This document shows positions 1-9,247 of a stretch of DNA of 64,000 bases, piece by piece; within the stretch, counting starts at the first letter, position 1, and the number at the start of each line of letters is the position of its first letter. This stretch comes from Aquiluna sp. (GTDB lineage Bacteria > Actinomycetota > Actinomycetes > Actinomycetales > Microbacteriaceae). Under the pieces are notes generated by a model, which was not told the origin of the DNA, made no database searches, and worked only from the letters and a program-made list of their open reading frames with translations. Made by a program: the position numbers and the translations under genes. The stretch covers positions 109,360 through 173,359 of the forward strand of contig JAPKCK010000002.1 of NCBI GenBank assembly GCA_028822985.1. The letters run 5' to 3'.

Positions 1-1970
1 TCGTCTGCACTTTGCATCGCACTGAGCATCAATTTGGACCGAACTGCGCCCAGGCTCTTGTAAAACAGCCGAAGCTCGTCGGCCAACTCTGATCTGGCTG
101 CCTTACTGGGATCGTCGGATCTTCCAGTCAAGAATGCTTGGAGCCCGCTAGCCCCAAGCAATGAGTTCCTGGGCCTAAGGTTTGGCCAAATGCCCTCTTG
201 CAATCGAGGCATAGCGAGGACCTGAAATTCCAGTCCGGACAGTTGAGAGGCAGTGGCCAGAACCACCAAATCCCGCAATCCAACTTGTGCCAGTGAGTCC
301 TCGGGCACCGCAGCATCAAGCTGTTCAGCTAAAAATGCCTTCGCACCGATTCCCTGCTGCTGATCGAATCTGTTTGCGGCAGCAAATAACTCCAAAATTG
401 CATCTAGATCACGGTTTGCGGCCAAAGCCACCTCCGACTCGCCCCTCGCGAGTTCCGCGAGCTTCCCGGCTGGAGCGAGAGCCCAAATGGCGCTCACGAA
501 CTGGTAGGCGCCCATCTCGTTTTTATTCTTAAGATCCCCAAGCACTTTGATTGCTCGATTCAGCCTGGCAACTTCGTTCGAGTCAAAGTCAATCTCAGCC
601 TCAAATATCGACTCGAGCATCTGGATGCGAGTAACGCCCTCAAATTGCTCCAGCGACGAGAGTTGTCGAAAAAGCCGACGCTGTTGAATCACTGAAAGGC
701 CAACCAAGCTGGACCCTAGAAGCTCGGTCACTAGGTAGTGCTTTGGCTCGGAAAATACTAGCTGGCCAAAGTCGAGCACTGACCGGGCCGCCGGCTGATC
801 TCTTAGCGCTTTCTGCACGCCGAGGATTCTCACAGGTATCGATCTCGCTGCTAGGTCACTGGAAAGCTGATCGAGCTGCACTCTGGTTCTTGCAACAACG
901 CACATCTGCCCCCAATCCCAGCCTTTGGTGACTCTTAGCCTGCGAAGCTCACTGGCAAGGTAATCAGTTTCCGATATCTGATTATCAAAGACTGAAAACT
1001 CGTCAATGCTGGATTTCGCATCGGATTTGGGTCGATGTCGAAAGGCTTCGGAAGTTGGTACGCGCTCAGCTAACCGCGCCATAAGGCCATTGACCTCCGT
1101 TGGCTGGCTGCAATAACCAGTGAGCGCAACTTCCAAAAGGTTTTTTCTTTTTTTTCTGAGCTCAGATACGAAGCCCCCCGCTGCAGCGCGAAATCCGAGA
1201 GAGGCAGTATCCGGATCACCACAGGCGATCAGCTGACAACTGCCTGCCAGCTGCAGAATGAATTCAACCCCAGCCAGCGAGAGGTCCTGCGCGTCATCGA
1301 CAAGAACAACCTTTGCGCTCTTTGCGCCGGCTGCAAATTTGGTTGCCATCACAATCAGCTGGGAAGGATCAACTTGATTATTTTTTTGCAGGGCGTCGAC
1401 GTAAACCGGCAACAGATCAATTGCAGCGCGGAAATTCGCCTTAGGCCAACTCTCTTGAAGCGCTAAGAGCTTGCCTTGGTCTATTTGGTTCTCAATCAAC
1501 ACTGCAAACAAATCTCGAAGTTCGTTATGAAAGCCCGACAGTGCAAGGCTCGCGGCATCAAAACCCCAACTTTTGGTTGCACCGTTTGCGAGCGCTTCGG
1601 AAACAAGTCCGGCAATAAGTGACTGCTGTTTTGCTCCCGAGACCAACTTCACGCCTGGGAGCTCCGACTGCAGGATTTCAAAAGCCAAAGAAGTGATTGA
1701 TCGCGCCCTTGGCAAGATAGCTACTTTTTTTGAGCTGACAGCCAGTTGGTCTCGAAGTCGGGTTGCGGCGGCACGCTGCGGGGTTATTACGAGAACTTCA
1801 CTTGGTCCCAAGCCATCAGTTTCAAATTTCGTCGCCAGATTCTTTATCAGGCTGGTTTTACCAGACCCTGGAGATCCAAGCACCAGTGCATCCATGCCAG
1901 ACACAACATCACCGAATTCAGCCGGAAGTTCCATCTCGGCCGGATTGTGCAACTCAAAAGAATTTCTCAC
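1..1970 (-). CDS. AdnA-like UvrD-family helicase, C-terminus beyond window
   Basis: Partial gene; the frame is still open at base 1. It is a superfamily 1 UvrD-type ATPase. Visible motifs: Walker A GSPGSGKT (residues 32-39 from the GTG start), Walker B VDDAQD (about residue 225), motif III GDPDTA (about 251). Later motifs are eroded: the usual K-G-x-E-W of motif V reads SGLEF, and motif VI reads LFYKSLGAVR where active enzymes have LFYvAlTRAR. Divergent from a DUF3107 gene, as AdnA/AdnB are in mycobacteria (Rv3202c/Rv3201c near Rv3208A, from memory), so it is probably the AdnA subunit of an AdnAB-type double-strand-break resection helicase-nuclease. The PD-(D/E)XK nuclease domain would be outside the window. 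GTG at 1970 is the first in-frame start after a stop; no clear Shine-Dalgarno. Confidence 0.8.
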   Translation of the reverse strand, partial: MRNSFELHNPAEMELPAEFGDVVSGMDALVLGSPGSGKTSLIKNLATKFETDGLGPSEVLVITPQRAAATRLRDQLAVSSKKVAILPRARSITSLAFEILQSELPGVKLVSGAKQQSLIAGLVSEALANGATKSWGFDAASLALSGFHNELRDLFAVLIENQIDQGKLLALQESWPKANFRAAIDLLPVYVDALQKNNQVDPSQLIVMATKFAAGAKSAKVVLVDDAQDLSLAGVEFILQLAGSCQLIACGDPDTASLGFRAAAGGFVSELRKKRKNLLEVALTGYCSQPTEVNGLMARLAERVPTSEAFRHRPKSDAKSSIDEFSVFDNQISETDYLASELRRLRVTKGWDWGQMCVVARTRVQLDQLSSDLAARSIPVRILGVQKALRDQPAARSVLDFGQLVFSEPKHYLVTELLGSSLVGLSVIQQRRLFRQLSSLEQFEGVTRIQMLESIFEAEIDFDSNEVARLNRAIKVLGDLKNKNEMGAYQFVSAIWALAPAGKLAELARGESEVALAANRDLDAILELFAAANRFDQQQGIGAKAFLAEQLDAAVPEDSLAQVGLRDLVVLATASQLSGLEFQVLAMPRLQEGIWPNLRPRNSLLGASGLQAFLTGRSDDPSKAARSELADELRLFYKSLGAVRSKLMLSAMQSAD

Positions 1971-2036
1971 GTCATCAATCTATTTGGCTCTACAGACATT
2001 TATCTTGCCGTAACCTTATTTTGACTAAGGAGAATA

Positions 2037-2261
2037 ATGGACGTCAGAATCGGCATTAGAGACAACGCAAGAGACATCAGCTTCGAATCAGGCCTGAGCG
2101 CCAAAGATCTGATGGCTACGGTAAAAAAGGCTATTGAAGCCTCCGAGCCCGTGCTTCAACTAAGCGACGAAAAAGGCAGCATCATCCTGATTCCCACATC
2201 TTCAATCGCATACGTTGAAATAGGCGCCGAGGAAACAAGGCGCGTAGGATTCTTGGCCTAA
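2037..2261 (+). CDS. DUF3107 family small protein
   Basis: 74-residue protein of the actinobacterial DUF3107 family (mycobacterial relative Rv3208A, from memory). The sequence shows the expected short alternating strand/helix pattern with VRIGIRDNARDISFES at the start and an acidic, glycine-containing C-terminal strand. Function is not established. An AAGGAG-type Shine-Dalgarno sits about 5 bases before the ATG. The stop overlaps the ATG of the next gene by one base (TAATG), so the two are probably translated together. It diverges from the AdnA-like helicase across about 66 bases. Confidence 0.85.
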   Translation: MDVRIGIRDNARDISFESGLSAKDLMATVKKAIEASEPVLQLSDEKGSIILIPTSSIAYVEIGAEETRRVGFLA

Positions 2262-2563
2262 TGGAAATCCTAATAATCATTGCCTACGCAGCAATACTGG
2301 CAATGGTTGGGCCCTTCGTCCTAGCAAAATCGGACCACTACGGAAAATTAGTGCCCGTGAGTATTGCATTGTCTGCTGGTAGCGCCCTGTGGCTGATTTT
2401 GACCTGGGTTGGATTCAGCTATTCCAGCGCTTGGATATGGTTCATTGTCATGCTTACGATGCCGGCGGCTGGTTGGTTCGGTACGAATTTCCTAGTCGCA
2501 AAACGCGAATCAACAGAAGCTAACGAGCTCGCGAGTATCCGACTACGCGGTAAGGCCCAGTAG
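2261..2563 (+). CDS. Small integral membrane protein, unknown function
   Basis: 100 residues with three predicted hydrophobic helices (about residues 3-21, 29-50 and 56-75) and a charged C-terminal tail of about 20 residues. I do not recognise a family. Its start overlaps the DUF3107 stop by one base, suggesting co-translation. Its 3' end overlaps the 3' end of the convergent ferritin-like gene by 21 bp. Confidence 0.75.
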   Translation: MEILIIIAYAAILAMVGPFVLAKSDHYGKLVPVSIALSAGSALWLILTWVGFSYSSAWIWFIVMLTMPAAGWFGTNFLVAKRESTEANELASIRLRGKAQ

Positions 2564-3301
2564 GTCCATTCTGACAGTGTGCTTGGCTATGAGCACCGAC
2601 GTAAATGGCTCAAGTGTCTTGAACTGCTCCCTGGCAAGAGCGACCATGTCGTCCTTGACGGGATTTGGCAGAACTTTCGCAAGGTCGACAGAATCTCGAA
2701 TTTCCAGCAATGCATCGGCTACCACCATGCGTCCGAACATTGCCAGCCTTGGACCCAAACTTGGTTCGGCGGCAATACCGGCGGACAAATGATGGTGGCA
2801 AAACTTTTCCAACTTCTTCGAATCTAAAAGTTGATCCACTTTCAACCTTTTTGCAGGAGGTAAGCCTTTGGAAACTTGCGAAGCGCCGTCTTGAAGTATT
2901 CCAAAAACGACATAAATCCTCATCAGGTCTTCGAACCAGTCAGCACCTTCTGTTCGCATAACTAGCTGTTCGAGACGCTCACGGATATCCGATTGCAGTT
3001 CCATTTGACTTGCGCCAAGTCGAATCAATAAACCGTCGAGCTGTTTCGAGCGGTCCCTGTAGGACCCTGCCAAAATACCCTGAGCCTCGCTTTGACTTGC
3101 GTTGGGCGCCTTGAGGGAGTCTTGCTGCAGAAGATCGGAGATCACAAGATTCAACTGAGATAAAGAAGACAGATAGATTTCCGACGAAGGAGTAAGCTTG
3201 GCAGGGTTGAGTTGGATTTGACTGCGACCAGCAGTTGCGTCTCGCGAAGGAAGCGTTAGCTTCTGCGAAACCTTACGTATCTTGCGTATCCAATCCAACA
3301 C
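2543..3301 (-). CDS. Ferritin-like fold (MiaE_2-type) protein
   Basis: 252 residues, mostly helical. Two stretches recall the actinobacterial ferritin-like/MiaE_2 family next to the DEAD-box helicase gene (Rv3210c position in mycobacteria, from memory): DWFEDLMRIYVVFGIL near residue 120 and RLAMFGRMVVADALLE near residue 187. Members have a four-helix fold like di-iron proteins, but I could not confirm a full set of Glu/His metal ligands, so enzymatic activity is not claimed. It is divergent from the DEAD-box gene, and synteny supports the family call more than any single motif. Confidence 0.6.
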   Translation of the reverse strand: MLDWIRKIRKVSQKLTLPSRDATAGRSQIQLNPAKLTPSSEIYLSSLSQLNLVISDLLQQDSLKAPNASQSEAQGILAGSYRDRSKQLDGLLIRLGASQMELQSDIRERLEQLVMRTEGADWFEDLMRIYVVFGILQDGASQVSKGLPPAKRLKVDQLLDSKKLEKFCHHHLSAGIAAEPSLGPRLAMFGRMVVADALLEIRDSVDLAKVLPNPVKDDMVALAREQFKTLEPFTSVLIAKHTVRMDLLGLTA

Positions 3302-3366
3302 CTTGCAAGCTTATAGCTCAGCTCGAGGAGTAGAAAACCGAGAGCCAAAAACATACGGAGAATTAC

Positions 3367-4686
3367 TTGAGTTTCAAATCACTAGGCATAGATGCAGACA
3401 TCTGCGAAGCCCTAGAGTCCAAAGGCATCACCAGTCCATTCCCAATTCAAGAACAAGCTATTCCAGTTGCGTTATCTGGCACCGATGTCATCGGCCAAGC
3501 CAAAACCGGAACAGGTAAGACCCTTGGGTTTGGCCTTCCGCTCATTCAGGCACTGGGCGAAAACCCAGCCCCTGGAGTTCAGGCGCTAGTGGTTGTCCCA
3601 ACCAGAGAGTTAGCACTTCAGGTTTCTGAGGACCTAATACTTGCAACAGCGAACCGCCCAACTACGGTGGTGGCCATCTACGGTGGCAAAGCCTATGAAG
3701 GGCAGGTTGCAGCTCTAGAAGGTGGCGCACAGATTGTTGTCGGCACACCGGGACGTCTGCTTGATTTGGCCAAACAAAAACTTATGAACCTCTCCAACGT
3801 GACTTTTATGGTCCTGGATGAAGCTGACGAGATGCTGGACCTTGGCTTCTTGCCCGATGTTGAAAAGCTGTTTTCCCTAACACCTCCTCAACGCCAGACC
3901 ATGCTGTTCTCGGCGACCATGCCGGCGGCGATTTTGAGCTTGGCTCGTCGTTACCAAAACCGCCCAATCCACATACGTGTCAGCGATCCAGATGAAGGTA
4001 AAACCAAGGCGGACATCAAGCAGTATGTCTATCGAGCACACGCCCTTGATAAAGACGAAGTAGTGGGCAGAATCTTGCAGGCTCAGGGCCGAGGCAAAAC
4101 AATTATTTTCGTCCGAACCAAGAGGCAGTCCGCGAAGTTGGCCGAAGAGCTAATCGATAGAGGCTTCAATGCTGCTCCATTGCACGGAGACATGTCTCAG
4201 GATGCTAGAGAGCGCTCCATGGCTTCCTTTAGAGAAGGCAAGAAAGAGATTCTCGTTGCCACCGAAGTCGCCGCCCGCGGCATCGACGTGGACGATGTGA
4301 CGCACGTCATAAACTACTCGGTTCCCGAGGATGAAAAAGCCTACCTACACCGCACCGGAAGAACCGGAAGAGCCGGCAAGCTGGGAGTAGCCGTTACCTT
4401 CGTTGACTGGAACGATTTAGCTCGCTGGGTTCACATTAATCGTGAGCTTGATCTTGGTGTTCCAGAGCCCACCGAAACCTACTCAAATTCACCACACCTG
4501 TTTGAGGAGCTCGGTATCGAACCTGGCACGAAGGGTCGAATCGGAAGAGCTCAGCCTGCTGTCAAAAAAGCTCCCGCCTCTAGTCAGCCTGCTAGGTCAA
4601 GCGCACCGAGCAAGTCTGCGCCTCAACAAAGTCGCAATCGAAGCCGAAACCGAAACTATAAGGGAACCTCAAAGCCAGAAGCCTGA
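3367..4686 (+). CDS. DEAD-box ATP-dependent RNA helicase
   Basis: 439 residues with a complete DEAD-box motif set: Q motif around Gln28, Walker A AKTGTGKT (45-52), PTREL (78-82), DEAD (151-154), SAT (182-184) and HRTGRTGR (328-335). The last ~55 residues are rich in Arg, Ser, Ala and Lys, typical of an RNA-binding tail. It unwinds RNA duplexes, probably in ribosome assembly or mRNA turnover, and belongs to the RhlE-like group (Rv3211 position). The start is TTG with CGGAG about 7 bases upstream; no in-frame ATG fits the Q-motif domain better. Its 3' end overlaps the convergent PHP gene by 31 bp. Confidence 0.93.
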   Translation: MSFKSLGIDADICEALESKGITSPFPIQEQAIPVALSGTDVIGQAKTGTGKTLGFGLPLIQALGENPAPGVQALVVVPTRELALQVSEDLILATANRPTTVVAIYGGKAYEGQVAALEGGAQIVVGTPGRLLDLAKQKLMNLSNVTFMVLDEADEMLDLGFLPDVEKLFSLTPPQRQTMLFSATMPAAILSLARRYQNRPIHIRVSDPDEGKTKADIKQYVYRAHALDKDEVVGRILQAQGRGKTIIFVRTKRQSAKLAEELIDRGFNAAPLHGDMSQDARERSMASFREGKKEILVATEVAARGIDVDDVTHVINYSVPEDEKAYLHRTGRTGRAGKLGVAVTFVDWNDLARWVHINRELDLGVPEPTETYSNSPHLFEELGIEPGTKGRIGRAQPAVKKAPASSQPARSSAPSKSAPQQSRNRSRNRNYKGTSKPEA

Positions 4687-5525
4687 TCTAAGATTCGCTG
4701 AAGCATCGCCGGCTCAGTTCGGTTTTCACCTAGCCGGTTATCCTTCCCGTCGATGCCGTGGTAGTCGCTGGAGCCAGTGGTTATCAAATTGTGTTTCACA
4801 GCTAAGTTCTTCAGCCATTGCTTCGCTTGCTTCGGAACGGAACGGTGCTCAATTTCGATGCCATTCAGCCCTGCACCTATAAGAATCTTGAAAAATTCCG
4901 CGGGTAAATCCGTCATCGACGCTCCGGCGGGGAAGTCGATTAGCGGATGAGCAATCACTGACACTCCTCCCGCACCACGAATCAAGGCTATGGCGTCCGT
5001 GGTGTCGACCGAGTAATCCGAAACGTAATAGCGCGAGTGCGAGTGAAGAATTGAGGTGAACGCATCCGAACGCGTGGGAACAACTCCCATTGACACCAAG
5101 GTGTCCGCCAAAGCGGGTCGTCCGACCGTGGAACCCTCTGGTATCTGCGCAAGGACCATTTCCCAAGTAATCGGATAGTCCTCAGCCAGAAGAGCAACCA
5201 TATTTTTTGCTCTTTCAATTCTCGATCGCCTGGTCTTCTCAAGCTCCTCAACCAGTGCTGAGTTTTTGGGGTCTGGAAGATACGCAAGTATGTGAACGCT
5301 AATCGAACGGTTCTCACCAATCAGCTGCCTGGTCGACACTTCGATTCCGGGAATTACGCGCACCTGGTTCTGGCGACCTGCAATTATTGCCTCGTCCCAG
5401 CCAAGAGTGGTGTCGTGATCTGTAATTGCAAGTGTCGTGACACCTGCGAGCGCGGCGTTCTGGACGAGCTCAGTTGGGCTGTCTAATCCGTCACTCATGT
5501 TTGAGTGTGCATGTAGGTCTATCAC
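4656..5525 (-). CDS. PHP-domain phosphoesterase
   Basis: Soluble protein of the PHP superfamily, which uses His/Asp-bound metals to hydrolyse phosphoesters. It opens with the metal-binding HAHSNMSDG, followed by ITDHDT about 35 residues on, then E-V-S near residue 80, a central SVIAHP and a C-terminal SSDYHG; these are the expected PHP ligands. Actinobacterial relatives act on nucleoside 3',5'-bisphosphates or small RNA fragments, but the substrate here is unproven. I chose GTG at 5525 because the family usually begins right before the I-D-L-H strand; a TTG at 5564 would add 13 residues and overlap the divergent aminopeptidase start. Confidence 0.85.
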   Translation of the reverse strand: MIDLHAHSNMSDGLDSPTELVQNAALAGVTTLAITDHDTTLGWDEAIIAGRQNQVRVIPGIEVSTRQLIGENRSISVHILAYLPDPKNSALVEELEKTRRSRIERAKNMVALLAEDYPITWEMVLAQIPEGSTVGRPALADTLVSMGVVPTRSDAFTSILHSHSRYYVSDYSVDTTDAIALIRGAGGVSVIAHPLIDFPAGASMTDLPAEFFKILIGAGLNGIEIEHRSVPKQAKQWLKNLAVKHNLITTGSSDYHGIDGKDNRLGENRTEPAMLQRILDQASGFEVPL

Positions 5526-5542
5526 AGGAGCAGAATAGTGCC

Positions 5543-6928
5543 ATGACGAAAAATTCTCAGCCAACTAACCGTTCGCGCGTTCCACACTCGGAACAATTTA
5601 TGGATTTCATCTCCTCGAACTGGGCAGAGATTGACTCGCCACCAATCACCCGATGGGAAGTAGCCGACCACAGCCCGAAACGAAGAGAAACCCTCTCGGC
5701 GAAGTTTCCGGGCAAAGTCTTAATGGTTGCTGCCACTGATCCAAGAGTCAGAGCGAATGACACCGACTATCGGTATCGCCCAGACACAGCCTTTACACAC
5801 CTCACGGGATGGGGCTCGGCAACTGTTCCTGGATCGGTCCTGCTTATCGATGGCAGGCAGGAAAATTGCGAATCGACTCTGTACCTAATGCCAACCGCAG
5901 GAAGGGATTCCGATGAGTTTTTCGCGAACCCTGCAATCGGAGAATTCTGGGTCGGGCCACGACCTACATTGACTCAAGTCTCTTTACAGCTAGGCATCAA
6001 AACCAAAAACCTAAAGCAACTGGAGGACGACCTCAAATCAATGGGGGTAGTTCTGGAAATGGAAGATCCGGAACTTGCCGAAGCTGCCTCCTCGCTTAGG
6101 TTTGTAAAAGATGACTACGAGATTTCCCAAATGCGTGAAGCGGTCAGAATCACCGTTGCCGGTTTTGGAGAGGTTGCCAGATCTATTCCAAAGGCCACCA
6201 GGCAAGCCAGAGGCGAGCGAGTGGTTGAGACCGCCTTTTACAGCGTGGCAAGGCAACACGGTTTCGAGCTCGGCTACGAGACAATCGCCGCCAGCGGGCC
6301 AAACGCCTGCATCTTGCATTGGACAAAAAATGATGGCGATGTCAAACCTGGTGACCTAATACTGATTGATGCCGGAGCGGAGCTCGACTCCTTGTACACA
6401 GCCGACGTAACAAGGACAATCCCTGTTAATGGCAAATTCTCGAAAGAGCAGCTCTGGGTCTACAACACGGTGCTAGAGGCCGCCGACGCGGCCTTTGCAG
6501 TAGTGAAACCAGGGATCCGATTCCGCGAAGTTCATAACGCTGCGATCGAGGTAATTGCGAAACGAGTAGCCGAGCTTGGAGTCATTCCAGTGACAGCTGA
6601 AGAGGCCCTGGAAAAAGACAACCAGCATCATCGCCGATATATGGTGCACGGCACCAGCCACCACCTCGGGCTTGATGTCCACGACTGCGCTAAAGCGAGG
6701 CGCGAAATGTATCAAGACGGGATCTTAGAAAAAGGGATGATTTTTACGATAGAGCCCGGCCTCTACTTTCATCAAAATGACCTGAATCTGCCCGAAGAGT
6801 ACCGCGGCATTGGCGTGAGAATTGAGGATGACGTCTTGGTCACTGAGTCTGGTTATGAGAACCTGAGCGCCGCTTTGCCAAGAACCGCACGCGACGTTGA
6901 GAACTGGTTCGCCGACCAGCTGTCCTGA
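5543..6928 (+). CDS. pepP: Xaa-Pro aminopeptidase (aminopeptidase P, M24B)
   Basis: 461 residues. An AMP_N domain (about 1-165) is followed by a pita-bread M24 peptidase domain. Metal ligands are recognisable: LIDAGAELDSLYTADVTRT provides the two Asp, GTSHHLGLDVHD the His, TIEPGLYF and RIEDDV the two Glu. It removes N-terminal residues preceding proline from peptides in the cytoplasm. ATG 5543 was preferred over an upstream TTG at 5474 because it gives the usual N-terminus and has AGGAG at 5526-5530, although the 12-base spacing is long. Confidence 0.92.
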   Translation: MTKNSQPTNRSRVPHSEQFMDFISSNWAEIDSPPITRWEVADHSPKRRETLSAKFPGKVLMVAATDPRVRANDTDYRYRPDTAFTHLTGWGSATVPGSVLLIDGRQENCESTLYLMPTAGRDSDEFFANPAIGEFWVGPRPTLTQVSLQLGIKTKNLKQLEDDLKSMGVVLEMEDPELAEAASSLRFVKDDYEISQMREAVRITVAGFGEVARSIPKATRQARGERVVETAFYSVARQHGFELGYETIAASGPNACILHWTKNDGDVKPGDLILIDAGAELDSLYTADVTRTIPVNGKFSKEQLWVYNTVLEAADAAFAVVKPGIRFREVHNAAIEVIAKRVAELGVIPVTAEEALEKDNQHHRRYMVHGTSHHLGLDVHDCAKARREMYQDGILEKGMIFTIEPGLYFHQNDLNLPEEYRGIGVRIEDDVLVTESGYENLSAALPRTARDVENWFADQLS

Positions 6929-7444
6929 TTAACCCAGGTCACGCGCCAAATTTACAATTTGCATGGCCTTTGCTGCATCTTCTTCGGGCACGATAACTTC
7001 GTATCTTGAGGCAACCGGCATCTGCGAGCTTAGAAAACCGCGCTTGTTCTTGGAGGCCAGGAATCGAAGAATGTTTACGAGCATGCCCACACCGGCTGCA
7101 ATCACAATAACGGCCAGGAATTCTTGAGGCGCGTAGTTGATCTCCCCGTCGGCACCGACATCAAAGCCTGCTCCGATAAGAAGCGCGAAAATTAGGCCCA
7201 ACCAAAAGCCGGTTAAGACTCCTGAAGCGGCTACTCGACCGTAACCCAGTCTTGTTCTGACCTTCTCAACCATGACTAGGTCATGACCCAGAATTGTGAC
7301 TTTATTTGCCTTGAAATCTGCCGCGACAAGTCTGTTCACAAACTCGGTTGCCTCGGTGTGGGTTCGAAATTCGCCCAGGCTGTGTCCGCGTGGAATCGAG
7401 AGAGCCGAGTTGTTCTTTTTGGAGCTTCTTCTAGCATCAGACAT
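6929..7444 (-). CDS. General stress protein 17M-like membrane protein
   Basis: 171 residues. The N-terminal part carries the YflT/general-stress-protein 17M-like pattern (GEFRTHTEATEFVNRLVAADF), followed by two hydrophobic helices (about 80-99 and 112-131) and a C-terminal region ending in VIVPEEDAAKAMQIVNLARD. Such proteins are common in actinobacteria and are annotated only as general stress proteins; the biochemical role is unknown. It converges with pepP with no intergenic space and diverges from the CBS-domain gene across about 46 bases. Confidence 0.75.
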   Translation of the reverse strand: MSDARRSSKKNNSALSIPRGHSLGEFRTHTEATEFVNRLVAADFKANKVTILGHDLVMVEKVRTRLGYGRVAASGVLTGFWLGLIFALLIGAGFDVGADGEINYAPQEFLAVIVIAAGVGMLVNILRFLASKNKRGFLSSQMPVASRYEVIVPEEDAAKAMQIVNLARDLG

Positions 7445-7490
7445 TTGAGAAGCCTTTCAGGATTAGGCATGTCCGAATAAGGTTATCTCT

Positions 7491-8732
7491 ATGAGCGCAA
7501 CCAGAGTCTTCGTAGCCAGATTGGTGGGCTGTGGCGTTTTTGACCCCCAGGGGGACCGAGTTGGCAAGGTAATCGACGTGCTGATGGCATATCGAACCAC
7601 CCTTCCGCCGCGAGCCACCGGCTTCATCATTGAAATTTCTGGCAGAAGAAGAGTTTTTCTGCCAATTGCGCGAGTTACGGCGATCGCTCCGGGTCAGCTG
7701 ATTACCAATGGCCTGATAGACCTTCGCCGTTTCACCATGCGCGGTCAAGAAGTTAGGGCAATTGCCCAAATGCTGGGCCGGAAAGTCACCTTGCTCGATG
7801 GGGCCGGTCTTGCAAGCATCGAAGATTTTGCCATTGAACAAGGTAAACGCGGCGATTGGGTTTTGTCTGAATTATTTGTGAGAAAACAAAAAAAGAACTC
7901 GGCTATGCCTTTTGCCAAGGGTCCCACCATGTTCGTTCAGTGGCAAGAAGTCGCTGAAAACCGAGAAAACCCAGCCGACCAAGATGCCCGGCATCTGCTC
8001 TCGACGGTGGCCGACCTTCGCCCAGCTGACCTTGCCACCGCAGTGTTGGATTTACCTGAACACCGAATGCTAGCCCTGGCGGACGAGTTGGATGACGAGC
8101 GCTTGGCGGATCTACTAGAAGAGCTTCCCGAAGAGGAACAACTGGAGATCATTAACGATCTTGATGACGCGCGAGCCGCCGAAGTTCTTGATCTAATGGG
8201 TCCGGATGATGCGGCCGACCTGATGGCCAACCTATCCCCGGAGCGCGCAGAAACGCTCCTGGGTCTCATGGACGATGAAGAAGCTGATGACATTAGGCAG
8301 CTTTTGCAATACGAGCCTTACACCGCAGGCGGAATGATGACTCCGGAGGCGATCATCTGCGCCGCTGACACCACTATTGCTCAGGCAATGGCTCTAGTTA
8401 GACGGAAGGAAGTCGAGCCAGTCTTGGCAGCCCAAGTGTTCGTAACCCTCCCGCCTTACGAAGCTCCAACTGGACGTTATTTGGGCGTCGTCCATTTCCA
8501 AAAGCTCTTGCGATACCCGCCTCATGAGCGCCTTGGGTCGATCTTGGACACCGAGCAAGAACCAGTGGCGCTGGACACTCCAATTGCTCAGATTCACCGA
8601 TACCTCGCAAGTTACGATCTCGTAGCCTTACCGGTCACCGACGATGAAAAACGACTTGTCGGGGTTGTGACAGTAGACGATGTTTTGGACCACCTGCTTC
8701 CTGACGACTGGCGAAGCGAGGAAGAGCGCTAA
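7491..8732 (+). CDS. PRC-barrel / MgtE-N / CBS domain protein
   Basis: 413 residues in three parts: an N-terminal PRC-barrel-like half (about 1-130), an MgtE N-terminal superhelical domain (about 165-280, with repeated LADLLEELPEEEQ and DDAADLMANLSPERAE), and a C-terminal CBS pair (about 290-405). The membrane channel domain of a true MgtE magnesium transporter is missing, so this is a soluble sensor-like protein rather than a transporter. Actinobacteria carry it just before a DUF1003 gene and mrp (around Rv1232c-Rv1229c in mycobacteria, from memory). Its stop overlaps the next ATG by one base. Confidence 0.85.
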   Translation: MSATRVFVARLVGCGVFDPQGDRVGKVIDVLMAYRTTLPPRATGFIIEISGRRRVFLPIARVTAIAPGQLITNGLIDLRRFTMRGQEVRAIAQMLGRKVTLLDGAGLASIEDFAIEQGKRGDWVLSELFVRKQKKNSAMPFAKGPTMFVQWQEVAENRENPADQDARHLLSTVADLRPADLATAVLDLPEHRMLALADELDDERLADLLEELPEEEQLEIINDLDDARAAEVLDLMGPDDAADLMANLSPERAETLLGLMDDEEADDIRQLLQYEPYTAGGMMTPEAIICAADTTIAQAMALVRRKEVEPVLAAQVFVTLPPYEAPTGRYLGVVHFQKLLRYPPHERLGSILDTEQEPVALDTPIAQIHRYLASYDLVALPVTDDEKRLVGVVTVDDVLDHLLPDDWRSEEER

Positions 8733-9247
8733 TGGCTAGAAACAGATCAGTGCTCGAGAAGCCTATGACTCGTCGGACCCGGTTCCGGATTCCGAACATC
8801 TCGCAAGAGACGGTTGGACGCGTTTCCGAAAGGTTTGCGCGTGCTATGGGTACAGGCGCGTTCCTGATTTTCATGACGGTCTTCGTGGCGCTCTGGCTGA
8901 GTTGGAACACTTTGGCGCCGCAGGGAGCTCAGTTCGACCCGCGGGCATTGAACTTCACTCTCCTAACGTTACTTTTGTCTTTGCAGGCGTCCTACGCCGC
9001 TCCGCTGATCCTGCTGGCCCAGAACCGGCAAGACGACAGGGACCGCGTTAAGTTCGAGCAGGACCGGCAGCGTGCCGAGCGCACTCTTGCTGACACCGAA
9101 TACTTGACCCGGGAGGTAGCAGCCTTGGCGCTCGCGGTTGATGAAGTTGCAACTAAGGACTTTGTTAGGGACGAGATCCGAGACGCAATGAAAGAGCTAC
9201 TCGAGCAGTTGCGTGAAGACAAAAAACCTAACAAGAAATCCAAATGA
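8732..9247 (+). CDS. DUF1003 family membrane protein
   Basis: 171 residues with the DUF1003 pattern: a conserved basic N-terminal region, GTGAFLIFMTVFVALWLSWN as first membrane helix, NFTLLTLLLSLQASYAAPLIL as second, then NRQDDRDR followed by a long charged coiled-coil-like tail. Function is unknown; it is regularly found with MgtE-N/CBS proteins, suggesting a shared role. It overlaps the preceding gene (TAATG) and the following mrp gene (ATGA), so these three are almost certainly one transcript. Confidence 0.85.
   Translation: MARNRSVLEKPMTRRTRFRIPNISQETVGRVSERFARAMGTGAFLIFMTVFVALWLSWNTLAPQGAQFDPRALNFTLLTLLLSLQASYAAPLILLAQNRQDDRDRVKFEQDRQRAERTLADTEYLTREVAALALAVDEVATKDFVRDEIRDAMKELLEQLREDKKPNKKSK

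Noticed and set aside
5474-5542. Longer N-terminus for Xaa-Pro aminopeptidase from TTG 5474
   Set aside because: Would overlap the divergent PHP gene's metal-binding N-terminus and adds residues not typical of the family.
7491-8732. MgtE magnesium transporter
   Set aside because: The membrane channel domain is missing; only the soluble N-terminal and CBS domains are present.
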